Source of the DNA: an uncultured Sulfurovum sp.
GTDB taxonomy: Bacteria > Campylobacterota > Campylobacteria > Campylobacterales > Sulfurovaceae
Length of the DNA: 14,073 bases
Assembly (NCBI GenBank): GCA_947313765.1
Contig: CAMZNQ010000034.1
Coordinates: 1-14,073, forward strand
Direction: 5' to 3'
Positions 1 through 7,295 of this stretch are shown piece after piece. Each line of letters begins with the position of its first letter. The first letter of the stretch is position 1. Below the pieces are notes generated by a model, which did no database searches, had not been told where the DNA came from, and was given only the letters and a program-made list of their open reading frames with translations. The translations under genes and the position numbers were made by a program.

Positions 1-80
1 TAAATAGGACGAATTTCAGGGGCATCTGGTTTAATAACAAAACCAGCCGTTTTAACCTGTGATAACTTCTCTTCTCTCAT
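1..80 (-). CDS. nadK: Probable NAD kinase, N-terminal fragment
   Basis: Only the first 26 codons are in the window; the gene runs off the left edge. The ATG at 78-80 is preceded by a good ribosome binding site (AGGAG, 8 bases upstream). The peptide starts MREEKLSQVKTAGFVIKPDA. A hydrophobic strand followed by K/R-P-x-x-P-E-I/L is how many Campylobacterota NAD kinases (ATP + NAD to ADP + NADP, cytoplasmic) begin. The catalytic GGDG motif lies outside the window, so the assignment rests on a short N-terminus only. The gene starts 19 bases after ftsK and is probably co-transcribed with it. Confidence 0.45.
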   Translation of the reverse strand, partial: MREEKLSQVKTAGFVIKPDAPEIRPI

Positions 81-99
81 ACTAAACTCTCCTATTTTA

Positions 100-2409
100 T
101 TAAATGATAATATCTCTTTGACCTTTATTATTTGGGGGAGACAAAATACCCATATCTTGTAACTGCTCAATAATATTTGCAGAACGATTATAACCTATCT
201 GTAACTTTCGTTGTAAATAGGAGATAGATGTTTTTTGCTCTGTTAAAATAATCTCTTTAGCTTGTTCATATAACTCATCCAAGTCACCAACAACTCCAAC
301 TCCAACAGCAGAAGTTCCCTCTTCAGGGACTAAATATCGTTCATCATAATCAGGGGCTCTCTGTTCTTTTAGAAACTCAACAATATCTTCCACCTCATCT
401 TCTGAATTCCAAGGAGCATGTATTCTAACCAAACCATTTGTTCCAGGAGGTGTAAAGAGAGCATCTCCTCGTCCTAAAAGACTATCTGCACCTAAAGCAT
501 CTAAAATTACTTTAGAGTCAATTCTTTGCCCTACCCTATATGATAATCTTGATGGTAAATTTGCTTTAATCAAACCTGTTACAACATCTACACTTGGTCT
601 CTGTGTTGCTACAATTAGATGAATCCCTGAAGCTCTTGCCATTTGAGCAAGTCTAGCAATAGAGTACTCAACCTCTTTTCCTCCAGTCATCATCAAATCG
701 GCCAACTCATCAATAACAACAACAATAAAAGGTATAGTATCTTTACCCAATTTTTTCATTTTCCTATTATATGTATCAATATTTTTTGTTTTTGTTGATG
801 CCATCAACTTGTAACGCCTCTCCATCTCTCCCACCATGTTAGATAGTGCAGCGATAGCTTTTGAAGCATCTGTAATCACAGGTGTAAGTAGATGAGGAAT
901 ATCATTATATATAGATAACTCTAACATCTTAGGGTCTATCAACATAAGTTTTAGACTATCTGGGTCATTTCGATATAGAAGTGATAGAATCATTGCATTA
1001 ACTCCTACAGATTTACCTGAACCTGTTGTTCCTGCAATAAGTAGATGTGGTAACTTTTTTAAATCAGTCACAAAAGCATTTCCAACAATATCTTTACCCA
1101 TTGCAATAGTCAATGGAGATTTTGAAGTAGTAAATATTTTACTCTCTAAAATATCACGAAGATAGATTGTATCAAAACGGTCATTTGGAATCTCTATACC
1201 AATAACATTTCTTCCTGGAATAGGTGCTTGAATACGAATTGTCTCTGCTTGAAGTGCCATTGCTAAATCATCTTGTAGATTTAATATTTTAGATACTTTT
1301 ACATTTGGTGCTGGTTTAAATTCAAAAGTTGTAACCAATGGACCTGAATATATATCCATAACCTCTCCAGAGATTTTAAACTGAGACAGTTTATCTAACA
1401 GTTCATGAACTTTTCTATCAATCTCCACCTCATCTATCTTTATCTTTTTATCTGGTGCTTTAGCTAGAAACTCTACAGATGGTAAGATAAAATCTTCAGG
1501 CTCTTCTAGACTACCCTTTTCTATCTTATCCATAAGTTTACGATTCTCTTTTATCTCATCTCTGATTTTAACAGATTTTTTAATTTTATCTTTTTTAACA
1601 ATTTTTTTCTTTTCAACTCTATTTACAACTATTGGAGTATCTTTTTTTATAGGCTTAGGTTTATTTTTAAGTTTATTTTTGGATTTACTCTTATCTATTA
1701 TCTTAATATTTACAATATCTTCAATCGGTCTATCTTCTAACATAGTTATCTCATCTTCACTATTAGATAAATCTTTTCTCTTATGCTCTATTTTCCTAGA
1801 TTTTTTTAGATTAACTCTATTAGTAGGTTCTACTTTTTTCCTTACTCTTCTCTGTGCAACAATAGTTGTCATATTCTCTGTACTTCTCTTATCGAAAAAA
1901 GGATTATCAATATTTGATAAAAGAGGAGATATCCTTTCCCAAATATAATCTTTACTATAATCTTTATATTTAATTATTTTTCTAAATAAACCATCAAAAT
2001 CAGGCATATCATCAAAAACTAATATCAAACCAACACTCATAGAGAGTAACCATGTAAGCCATAATCCTGCTTTTCCTATATATAGATATAGAAATTGATA
2101 AAGTGCCAATCCAATTGTTCCACAATCATATCTATCTACAACTAAACTTTGTAAAATAATCATAGATATAAATAGAATTATCCAACCAACATAAAATTCT
2201 ATATCTTTTAATAGATTTTTATTCTTATATAGTTGAGATAAAGGATAAATAAGTAGTAATAAATCAATATAAGCTAAGTGACCAAACAACATTATATTTG
2301 TCTCTCCATATATTTGACCTATTTGTCCTACCATTTCATTGGAATGAAATATTGTTGAGAAAGCACCATATAGGAACAAAGTAAAAAATATGATAATAAG
2401 TATATGCAC
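100..2409 (-). CDS. ftsK: DNA translocase FtsK
   Basis: Hexameric ATP-driven DNA pump at the division septum; it clears and aligns chromosome termini and activates XerCD-type recombination. The 769-residue protein has about four N-terminal membrane segments (roughly residues 2-20, 42-60, 73-91 and 98-132). A very lysine-rich linker follows (about 185-300), then the motor domain with Walker A GTTGSGKS (460-467) and Walker B ending D567-E568. A winged-helix gamma domain that reads polar DNA signals occupies about 705-769. It is shorter than E. coli FtsK (1329 residues) because the linker is short. The start codon is GTG at 2407-2409, chosen because AGGAG sits 6 bases upstream and because it gives a complete first membrane segment. 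A promoter lies just upstream. Confidence 0.96.
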   Translation of the reverse strand: MHILIIIFFTLFLYGAFSTIFHSNEMVGQIGQIYGETNIMLFGHLAYIDLLLLIYPLSQLYKNKNLLKDIEFYVGWIILFISMIILQSLVVDRYDCGTIGLALYQFLYLYIGKAGLWLTWLLSMSVGLILVFDDMPDFDGLFRKIIKYKDYSKDYIWERISPLLSNIDNPFFDKRSTENMTTIVAQRRVRKKVEPTNRVNLKKSRKIEHKRKDLSNSEDEITMLEDRPIEDIVNIKIIDKSKSKNKLKNKPKPIKKDTPIVVNRVEKKKIVKKDKIKKSVKIRDEIKENRKLMDKIEKGSLEEPEDFILPSVEFLAKAPDKKIKIDEVEIDRKVHELLDKLSQFKISGEVMDIYSGPLVTTFEFKPAPNVKVSKILNLQDDLAMALQAETIRIQAPIPGRNVIGIEIPNDRFDTIYLRDILESKIFTTSKSPLTIAMGKDIVGNAFVTDLKKLPHLLIAGTTGSGKSVGVNAMILSLLYRNDPDSLKLMLIDPKMLELSIYNDIPHLLTPVITDASKAIAALSNMVGEMERRYKLMASTKTKNIDTYNRKMKKLGKDTIPFIVVVIDELADLMMTGGKEVEYSIARLAQMARASGIHLIVATQRPSVDVVTGLIKANLPSRLSYRVGQRIDSKVILDALGADSLLGRGDALFTPPGTNGLVRIHAPWNSEDEVEDIVEFLKEQRAPDYDERYLVPEEGTSAVGVGVVGDLDELYEQAKEIILTEQKTSISYLQRKLQIGYNRSANIIEQLQDMGILSPPNNKGQRDIII

Positions 2410-2433
2410 TAAAACTCCTAAAAAATTTGGAAA

Positions 2434-2462
2434 ATTATAGCATTTTTTAAATAAACTCCCAA
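2434..2462 (-). promoter_or_regulatory. Promoter of ftsK
   Basis: On the minus strand a perfect TATAAT (2434-2439) is preceded by TGC, forming an extended -10. A TTGGGA box (2457-2462, four of six matches to TTGACA) lies exactly 17 bases further upstream. Transcription would start about 18-20 bases before the GTG start. This is read from sequence only. Confidence 0.6.
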
Positions 2463-2531
2463 AATATCGTTATATTAGTCTGTTTTTAACACTATTTCAA
2501 TTAATTTCTTGTTTTTTTAAAAAAAAAATTG

Positions 2532-2537
2532 TAGAAT
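2532..2537 (+). promoter_or_regulatory. Probable promoter of the HU gene (-10 box)
   Basis: TAGAAT (five of six matches to TATAAT), directly preceded by TG, sits downstream of a long T-run/A-run (about 2512-2528). Periodic AT tracts instead of a clear -35 box are typical of Campylobacterota sigma-70 promoters. It lies about 35 bases before the HU start codon, which has a good AAGGA at 2560-2564. Confidence 0.5.
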
Positions 2538-2571
2538 TGATAACAACTTAATTATTACAAAGGATTATTTA

Positions 2572-2844
2572 ATGAAAAAAGCAGAATTCATTGATGCAGT
2601 AGCAGAGAAATCAGGGTTATCTAAAAAAGATACAAATGAAGCACTTAACGCAATATTAGAGACAATTACAGAGGCTTTAAAAGCTAAAAAAACAGTTAGT
2701 TTTATTGGTTTTGGTTCGTTCTCAACAGTTAAGAGAGCAGCAAGAGAAGCAAGAGTTCCATTAACTGGTGAAAAAGTACAAATACCAGAGAGAAATGCTG
2801 TTAAATTTAAAGTTGGTAAATCTTTAAAAGATTCCGTAGCCTAA
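2572..2844 (+). CDS. hup: DNA-binding protein HU (DNABII family)
   Basis: Small histone-like protein that dimerises, bends DNA and compacts the nucleoid. The 90 residues are the normal HU length. The family signature is present: GFGSF at 46-50, basic residues in the beta-arm, P63 (the proline that intercalates into DNA) in RVPLTG, and a C-terminal helix with VKFKVGKSLK. Most HUs have RNPxTG; here V62 replaces the asparagine. The absence of an IHF-specific partner gene and the sequence favour HU over IHF. The ATG at 2572 has AAGGA 7 bases upstream. It stands alone as a monocistronic gene before a tRNA. Confidence 0.95.
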   Translation: MKKAEFIDAVAEKSGLSKKDTNEALNAILETITEALKAKKTVSFIGFGSFSTVKRAAREARVPLTGEKVQIPERNAVKFKVGKSLKDSVA

Positions 2845-2871
2845 ATTAAAATTATTTTAAGTATATCACTG

Positions 2872-2877
2872 TATAAT
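2872..2877 (+). promoter_or_regulatory. Promoter -10 box of tRNA-Leu
   Basis: A perfect TATAAT preceded by TG lies 25 bases before the mature tRNA, so transcription would begin near 2884. No convincing -35 box was found. The short leader would be removed by RNase P. An inverted repeat (2881-2900) lies across the presumed start site. Confidence 0.6.
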
Positions 2878-2880
2878 TGC

Positions 2881-2900
2881 ATTCCAATTTAATTTGGAAT
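2881..2900. repeat. Inverted repeat in the tRNA-Leu leader
   Basis: Perfect 7-base arms ATTCCAA and TTGGAAT enclose TTTAAT. The repeat ends two bases before the mature 5' end of the tRNA and begins three bases after the -10 box. It has no T-run after it, so it is not a standard terminator of the HU gene. It could be an operator or a leader hairpin near the RNase P site. Confidence 0.6.
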
Positions 2901-2902
2901 GT

Positions 2903-2987
2903 GCCACAGTGATGGAACTGGTAGACTTGGTAGACTCAAAATCTTCTGCCTTAGGGCGTGTCGGTTCGAATCCGACCTGTGGTACCA
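2903..2987 (+). tRNA. tRNA-Leu (anticodon CAA)
   Basis: An 85-base tRNA with a long variable arm, as expected for leucine. The acceptor stem GCCACAG/CTGTGGT has a terminal G-U pair, also seen in E. coli tRNA-Leu(UAA). The discriminator is A and CCA is encoded. The anticodon loop CTCAAAA (2935-2941) carries anticodon CAA (2937-2939), reading UUG. The T-stem is perfect (GTCGG/CCGAC around TTCGAAT). The variable arm pairs GCC with GGC. The D-stem and anticodon stem each contain a T-T mismatch (see findings). A T6 run (2990-2995) just after CCA may help transcription end. Confidence 0.93.
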
Positions 2988-3102
2988 CATTTTTTATAAA
3001 ATTGTCTTCAACAGACGGTTCATATGAGTACTCACATTTTTAACTTCTTATTTTTACTCTCAACTAAAACTTTTCAATATATTTTTAATCAAATAATTCT
3101 GC

Positions 3103-3170
3103 TATAAGCATGAAGATTCTAAACATAAGAATCAAATATAAGGAAAGGATGGCTTTAGCCTCGCTACAAT
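3103..3170 (+). promoter_or_regulatory. Promoter region of the ubiX-coaD-tmk operon
   Basis: Two -10-like boxes precede ubiX: TATAAG (3103-3108, with TGC in front) and TACAAT (3165-3170). Either would place the transcription start downstream of the more upstream in-frame ATG at 3110, or so close that it could not have a ribosome binding site. This supports translation from 3191. The rest of the 2988-3190 gap holds only a 10-base palindrome (TGAGTACTCA, 3025-3034) and no recognisable gene. Confidence 0.45.
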
Positions 3171-3190
3171 TTGATAAAAATAGGAAAAAT

Positions 3191-3712
3191 ATGAAACTAA
3201 TCCTAGCCATAACGGGTGCATCAGGAACAAGCCTAGCAAAAAAATTTATAGAGTATCTACCTGAAGATATTGAACTCCATTTAGTTGTATCTAAACATGC
3301 TAAGGTAGTAGAGGCATTTGAAGAGAAGAAGATAACACTACATAGCAATAAAAACATAGGTGCATCCATAGCATCAGGCTCTTTTCAAGTTGATGCAACT
3401 GCGATTATTCCTTGTAGTATGAACACTTTAGCAAAAATATCTTGTGGAATTGCAGACAATTTAGTTACACGTGTTGCTTCTGTAGCATTAAAAGAGCAAA
3501 AAAAACTTCTACTTGCTCCTAGAGAGATGCCCTTTTCTGCAATTGCACTAGAAAATATGGAGAAATTGGCAAAATTAAATGTTATTATTGCACCTCCTAT
3601 TCTGGGATACTACTCTGACTCTGGAACTATTGAAGAGATGGAACGATTTATTATTGGTAAGTGGTATGATATTTTAGGAATAGAGAACAATTTATATGAG
3701 AGATGGAAGTAG
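3191..3712 (+). CDS. ubiX: Flavin prenyltransferase UbiX
   Basis: Transfers a dimethylallyl group to FMN, making the prenylated flavin cofactor used by UbiD-type decarboxylases in quinone synthesis and related pathways. The protein has 173 residues. The FMN-binding start ILAITGASG (4-12), PCSM (74-77), GIADNLVTR (87-95) and REMP (111-114) are the family's conserved segments. The frame is open back to an ATG at 3110, but the extra 27 residues are unlike the family. The ATG at 3191 has AGGA 5 bases upstream, and promoter-like boxes lie inside the extension. First gene of a tight operon with coaD and tmk, an order also known in Campylobacter. No ubiD is in the window. Confidence 0.93.
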   Translation: MKLILAITGASGTSLAKKFIEYLPEDIELHLVVSKHAKVVEAFEEKKITLHSNKNIGASIASGSFQVDATAIIPCSMNTLAKISCGIADNLVTRVASVALKEQKKLLLAPREMPFSAIALENMEKLAKLNVIIAPPILGYYSDSGTIEEMERFIIGKWYDILGIENNLYERWK

Positions 3713-3713
3713 T

Positions 3714-4202
3714 ATGAGAAGAGCAATTTATCCTGGAACTTTTGACCCCATTACTAACGGTCATGTAGATATCATAACCCGTGCATCAACTATGTTTGAT
3801 GAAATCATTGTAGCTGTTGCAGACAATCCAAAGAAAAATCCAATGTTTACAATAGAAGAGCGTATAGAGATGGCAAAAAAGCCTATTCAATCATTAGCAA
3901 ATGTAAAAGTTATTGGTTTTTCATCTCTATTGGTTGATCTATCGGATGAATTAGAAGCCAATACTGTAATTAGAGGGATCCGTGCCGTTAGTGATTTTGA
4001 GTATGAGTTCCAAATGGGATATGCTAACTCATCATTAAAAAAAGAGCTTGAGACAATTTTTCTAATGCCAAGTTTAGAGTATGCCTTTATTAGCTCCTCT
4101 ATTGTTCGCTCTCTTCTACCTTTTAATGGTAAGATTGAACATCTTGTTCCCCACTGTATACTTTCAGATATTCAAAAAAATCTAACTAAAAAGGGTTTAT
4201 AG
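3714..4202 (+). CDS. coaD: Phosphopantetheine adenylyltransferase
   Basis: Joins 4'-phosphopantetheine and ATP to give dephospho-CoA, the fourth step of coenzyme A synthesis, in the cytoplasm. The 162 residues fit the family (E. coli 159). Nucleotidyltransferase motifs are intact: YPGTFDPITNGH (6-17, with T14 and H17 of the TxGH motif) and the C-terminal ISSSIVR (126-132). The segment RGIRAVSDFEYE is also conserved. I chose the ATG at 3714, one base after the ubiX stop codon, because MRRAIYPG is the usual beginning. An in-frame ATG at 3696, overlapping ubiX, would add six residues and cannot be excluded. It abuts tmk with no spacer. Confidence 0.96.
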   Translation: MRRAIYPGTFDPITNGHVDIITRASTMFDEIIVAVADNPKKNPMFTIEERIEMAKKPIQSLANVKVIGFSSLLVDLSDELEANTVIRGIRAVSDFEYEFQMGYANSSLKKELETIFLMPSLEYAFISSSIVRSLLPFNGKIEHLVPHCILSDIQKNLTKKGL

Positions 4203-4781
4203 ATGTATATCTTATTTGAAGGGATTGATACTTGTGGAAAGAGTACACAGATTGAACTTATGGCTCAAAAGTTTGATGATGCGATTGTCACAAAAGAGCC
4301 AGGGGGAACAGAGTTTGGAAAAAAAGCTAGAGAGATTCTATTGGAAGACTCTCTCCACTCAAAACGAGCTGAACTACTGCTTTTTTTAGCAGATAGAGCC
4401 GAACATTATGCTCAAATCATCAAACCAAACAGAGATAAGCTTATTATTTCAGATAGAGGTTTTCTTTCTGGCATGGGATATGCTTTGGCTAATGGAGATT
4501 TTGATTTTAAATATCTACTAGAGCTAAATAGTTTTGCACTAGAAGATAGTTTTCCTGATTTGATTCTGCTTTTTATAATAGATATAGAGACATTAAGAGA
4601 GAGAACTTCTCAAAAGAGACTTGATGGGATAGAGTTGAGGGGATTAGAATATCTAATCTCTGTTCAAACACATATGAAAGAGAGTTTAGAGAGACTTGAT
4701 ATTCCATACTTATTGATAGATGCTACAGACTCGATAGAGAGTATATCTAAAAAAATAATCCATAAAATATCAAGCTTGTAG
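4203..4781 (+). CDS. tmk: Thymidylate kinase
   Basis: Phosphorylates dTMP to dTDP with ATP, the step that commits dTMP to dTTP. The 192 residues match the Campylobacter-type enzyme. The P-loop reads EGIDTCGKST (6-15). The EPGGTEFGK segment (32-40) and the DRG of ISDRGFLSG (82-90) shape the dTMP site, with the lid region near 131-146. Most family members have DRY or DRF; here it is DRG. The ATG follows the coaD stop codon directly, which suggests coupled translation. The gene ends 8 bases from the converging DUF1538 gene, and no strong terminator separates them. Confidence 0.96.
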   Translation: MYILFEGIDTCGKSTQIELMAQKFDDAIVTKEPGGTEFGKKAREILLEDSLHSKRAELLLFLADRAEHYAQIIKPNRDKLIISDRGFLSGMGYALANGDFDFKYLLELNSFALEDSFPDLILLFIIDIETLRERTSQKRLDGIELRGLEYLISVQTHMKESLERLDIPYLLIDATDSIESISKKIIHKISSL

Positions 4782-4789
4782 AGTATTTC

Positions 4790-5383
4790 TTACAATACCC
4801 AACGTAGCAAAACTAAGGGAACTGTTACCGTTGAAGTTGTAACCCCTCCACTGTCGTAAGCTAAACCTATAATCTCTTTTGGTGCAAAAAAAGTTATCAA
4901 GACTACAAGAATGTATCCTGAAATAATATAATACTGAATTGGATGCCCAAGAAGAATACGAAGTGTTCCAAGTGTAATGGCAGAACCAACAGAGAAAGCA
5001 ACCGTCATTCTTAACCAAAAGGCATCAATAAGCCCTCCTGATATAACAGAAGCTTTATCTGCAATAGCAATTAAGGCAGGTTCGGCAACTGTAGTTGCAA
5101 ATCCAATGGTAAACGCAAATAGTAAAAGCCAAAACGTTGAACCTTTTTTTGCAAAATCAATGGCAAGATTTTCTCCAATAGGAAAAATACCTAGTTCAAG
5201 TCCACGAATAAAAAGAGCTAAACCCACTGCAACAATAGTAAGACCAATTACAATAGAAGTTAAATTATCAGGCACAGATTGAATAATAAAGGTCTGAAAA
5301 AATGCTACTACAATAATAATTGGGAGCAAATCTTTAAATGAATTTTTAAGGTCTTGGGAAAATATTTTTATGCTTTCTTTCAT
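4790..5383 (-). CDS. DUF1538 membrane protein, C-terminally truncated
   Basis: Multi-pass inner-membrane protein of the DUF1538 family, whose function I do not know. Recognition rests on strongly conserved segments: [18 protein letters not shown] (54-71), [20 protein letters not shown] (89-108), YIISGYILV and [17 protein letters not shown] (175-191). Family members are usually about 240 residues and continue past TVPLV with a glycine-rich stretch and a final membrane segment. Here the frame ends after LVLLRWVL, at 197 residues. A shifted frame from the T4 run continues only about a dozen weakly similar residues and stops inside tmk. The gene thus looks broken by a 3' deletion, probably with a frameshift. 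It may be a pseudogene or a shortened protein. The ATG at 5381-5383 lacks a clear Shine-Dalgarno sequence. Confidence 0.85.
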   Translation of the reverse strand: MKESIKIFSQDLKNSFKDLLPIIIVVAFFQTFIIQSVPDNLTSIVIGLTIVAVGLALFIRGLELGIFPIGENLAIDFAKKGSTFWLLLFAFTIGFATTVAEPALIAIADKASVISGGLIDAFWLRMTVAFSVGSAITLGTLRILLGHPIQYYIISGYILVVLITFFAPKEIIGLAYDSGGVTTSTVTVPLVLLRWVL

Positions 5384-5404
5384 AAATAGAGTATATATGA
5401 AATA

Positions 5405-5427
5405 CGATTAACAATGAATGTTAATCG
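5405..5427. promoter_or_regulatory. Palindromic operator or 5' hairpin upstream of DUF1538
   Basis: Perfect 9-base arms CGATTAACA (5405-5413) and TGTTAATCG (5419-5427) with a 5-base spacer. On the minus strand a TATAAT -10 box (5441-5446) would start transcription near 5434, placing this palindrome at about +7 to +29. It could be an operator or a 9-bp hairpin in the leader. No T-run follows, so it is not a normal terminator for argB. Confidence 0.6.
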
Positions 5428-5440
5428 ACTGTTCCTTTCC

Positions 5441-5446
5441 ATTATA
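5441..5446 (-). promoter_or_regulatory. Probable promoter -10 box for DUF1538
   Basis: Perfect TATAAT on the minus strand, 58 bases before the start codon, with a T-rich stretch upstream and no clear -35 box. The leader it would produce contains the 9-bp palindrome. Confidence 0.45.
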
Positions 5447-5514
5447 AAAGAAAGTGCAACAAAAAGTATAAAATTAAAAATATAATTTAATTATTTTATA
5501 TAAACTTCAATATT

Positions 5515-6366
5515 TTACAATTCTATACATGTTCCAATGCCTGAAGATGTTAAAACCTCTAATAGTACAGAGTGTTCTACCCTTCCATCAATAATGTGTG
5601 CTTTCTTTACTCCACCACGAAGAGCCTCTACACAAGCATCAACTTTAGGAACCATTCCACCACTAATTGTACCATTCTCTTTTAAAGCATCTGTTTGGTT
5701 AATATCTAATGTTGAGAGGAGATTCATATCTTTATCTAAAACACCTTTTGTATCTGTTAAAAACACTATTTTTCTAGCATTTAAAGCTATTGCTACTTGA
5801 CTAGCAACCAAATCTGCATTGATATTAAATCCAGGGTGTCCAATATTGGAAGATGACGCAATAGGTGCAATTACAGGAACAAAGCCATCATCAAGAATAT
5901 TACAAACTACTTTTGGATTTACATTTTGAATAGTGCCTGTATATCCAAAATTTTCAAAATCTTTAGGAATAGCTTCTAAAAGATTAGCATCTTTTCCAGA
6001 GAGACCTATAGCTGAGCCACCTTGACTGTTAAGTAGAGATACAATCTCTTTATTAATCTCTCCAGAGAGTACCATTTCAGCTATACGCATAACCTCTTTT
6101 GTTGTTACTCTCTGCCCATCAATAAACTTTGTATCTACTCCTAAATCATTTAAAAGATTAGTAATACTCTTTCCTCCACCATGAACAATAATAGGTTTCA
6201 TACCTACTGTATGTAGAAGAATAATATCTTGTGCAAATTTCTGTTTAAGCACCTCTGAAGTTTGAGCTGAACCACCATACTTAATTACAATCTTCTCATC
6301 TCTAAACTTTTTTATATATGGTAAGGCTTCTAAAAGAGTCTCTACAACATTTAATTTAGCTTTCAT
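5515..6366 (-). CDS. argB: Acetylglutamate kinase
   Basis: Phosphorylates N-acetyl-L-glutamate in the second step of arginine synthesis. The 283 residues show the amino-acid-kinase fold: K29-Y-G-G, the glycine loop HGGGKS (62-67), R86 in DGQRVTT that binds substrate, NINAD (181-185), TDTKGVL (204-210) and SGGMVPK with K241. An N-terminal helix before K29 is of the kind found in arginine-inhibited NAGKs, so feedback inhibition is plausible. The ATG overlaps the lpxK stop codon as ATGA. No other arginine gene is nearby, so argB here depends on the DegT-like/lpxK transcript. Confidence 0.97.
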   Translation of the reverse strand: MKAKLNVVETLLEALPYIKKFRDEKIVIKYGGSAQTSEVLKQKFAQDIILLHTVGMKPIIVHGGGKSITNLLNDLGVDTKFIDGQRVTTKEVMRIAEMVLSGEINKEIVSLLNSQGGSAIGLSGKDANLLEAIPKDFENFGYTGTIQNVNPKVVCNILDDGFVPVIAPIASSSNIGHPGFNINADLVASQVAIALNARKIVFLTDTKGVLDKDMNLLSTLDINQTDALKENGTISGGMVPKVDACVEALRGGVKKAHIIDGRVEHSVLLEVLTSSGIGTCIEL

Positions 6367-7295
6367 ACTTTATACTCTCCGATATATGAGTTAATTTTAT
6401 CAAAAATCTCATTTTTAATCTGTAATTCTAACTTCATAACAGAAAGGGGTAACTGAAAGTTCTTCATCTTTACCTCATCTTTTTGGGTAACCAAAAGAGA
6501 AGTAGCACCTAAAGCTAACATTTTTTCTTTTAAAAAAATTTCATTAAAATAGGCATGGTCTTCTAAAAGATACTCTCCTACAATATTTTTACCAAGCAAA
6601 AATGGTTTTAATCGTTCAGGATTAGAGATAGCTGTTACAAGTAGCATCTTTTCACTCTCATTTTCAAAAGAGACTTCTCTTTTAAAATCAATCTCTTCAT
6701 GTAGATTTAAATCTGAAAAAAGTTTAGAAAAATAGAACTCACGAAATGCTCCAGCAGGAAATGTCATATAATTTTTAACTCTTTTTGGAAAAAGAAGTAT
6801 CTCAAATTTTTTAATATCGACACGATTAAACCCATCATCTAAAAATATAACTTTTGCACCTTTATCAATGGCTAAATTAATAGCAAGTTTACGATTTTCA
6901 CTAACAATTACAGAGGCTTTTTTTAAAGATTTAGCCATTAACATGGCCTCATCTCCAGAATTAAAAACATCTGTTAATATGTGACCTTTATCACTAACTT
7001 CAACCAATCCCCTACTCTGCCTACCATAACCTCGAGAGATAATATATACTCCATCATAAGAAGAGGCTAAAGAGATTACAAAAGGGGTTTTTCCAGAACC
7101 TCCAACAGTTAGGTTACCTATGCTTATAATTGGTATGGAATAGGCTTTTTTAATAGAAAAGACTCTTCTTATAAACATTATTAATCCATATAAGATGCTT
7201 ATGGGAGAGAGAATGAGGATAATAACCCAATCAAAACTCTTTGGGTTAAAAAAGAGTCTCTCAAAAAAAGAGAGTCTTGGTTGAACTACGTTCAT
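6363..7295 (-). CDS. lpxK: Tetraacyldisaccharide 4'-kinase
   Basis: Adds the 4'-phosphate to the tetraacyldisaccharide precursor of lipid A at the inner face of the inner membrane. The 310 residues begin with an amphipathic stretch and one membrane anchor (about 23-43). The P-loop is GNLTVGGSGKTP (60-71). SRGYGR (87-92), GDEAMLMA (114-121) and LDDGF (152-156) follow the family, although the usual LDDGFQH reads LDDGFNR here. LVTQKDEVK near the C-terminus corresponds to the common LTTEKDAVR. The ATG abuts the stop codon of the DegT-like gene (TAGATG) and the end overlaps argB, so the three genes form one operon. Confidence 0.95.
   Translation of the reverse strand: MNVVQPRLSFFERLFFNPKSFDWVIILILSPISILYGLIMFIRRVFSIKKAYSIPIISIGNLTVGGSGKTPFVISLASSYDGVYIISRGYGRQSRGLVEVSDKGHILTDVFNSGDEAMLMAKSLKKASVIVSENRKLAINLAIDKGAKVIFLDDGFNRVDIKKFEILLFPKRVKNYMTFPAGAFREFYFSKLFSDLNLHEEIDFKREVSFENESEKMLLVTAISNPERLKPFLLGKNIVGEYLLEDHAYFNEIFLKEKMLALGATSLLVTQKDEVKMKNFQLPLSVMKLELQIKNEIFDKINSYIGEYKV

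Noticed and set aside
1679..1948. Hydrophobic rightward open frame inside ftsK
   Set aside because: It is the complement of the lysine-rich ftsK linker; AAA-type codons give hydrophobic residues on the other strand. No ribosome binding site or family match.
3110..3190. N-terminal extension of UbiX from an upstream in-frame ATG
   Set aside because: The family begins at the strand ILAITGASG. The ATG at 3191 has a ribosome binding site, and -10-like boxes lie at and inside the extension.
4784..4797. Hairpin GTATT/AATAC as a bidirectional terminator between tmk and DUF1538
   Set aside because: The five-base AT-rich stem has no T-run on either side; too weak to call.
4770..5018. Leftward open frame overlapping the DUF1538 gene as a separate gene
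   Set aside because: It is mostly an out-of-frame shadow of DUF1538; only its last dozen codons may be the frameshifted remnant of that gene.
5461..5514. AT-only inverted repeats downstream of argB as a terminator
   Set aside because: The stretch is almost pure A/T, so self-complementarity is expected by chance and there is no G/C-containing stem.
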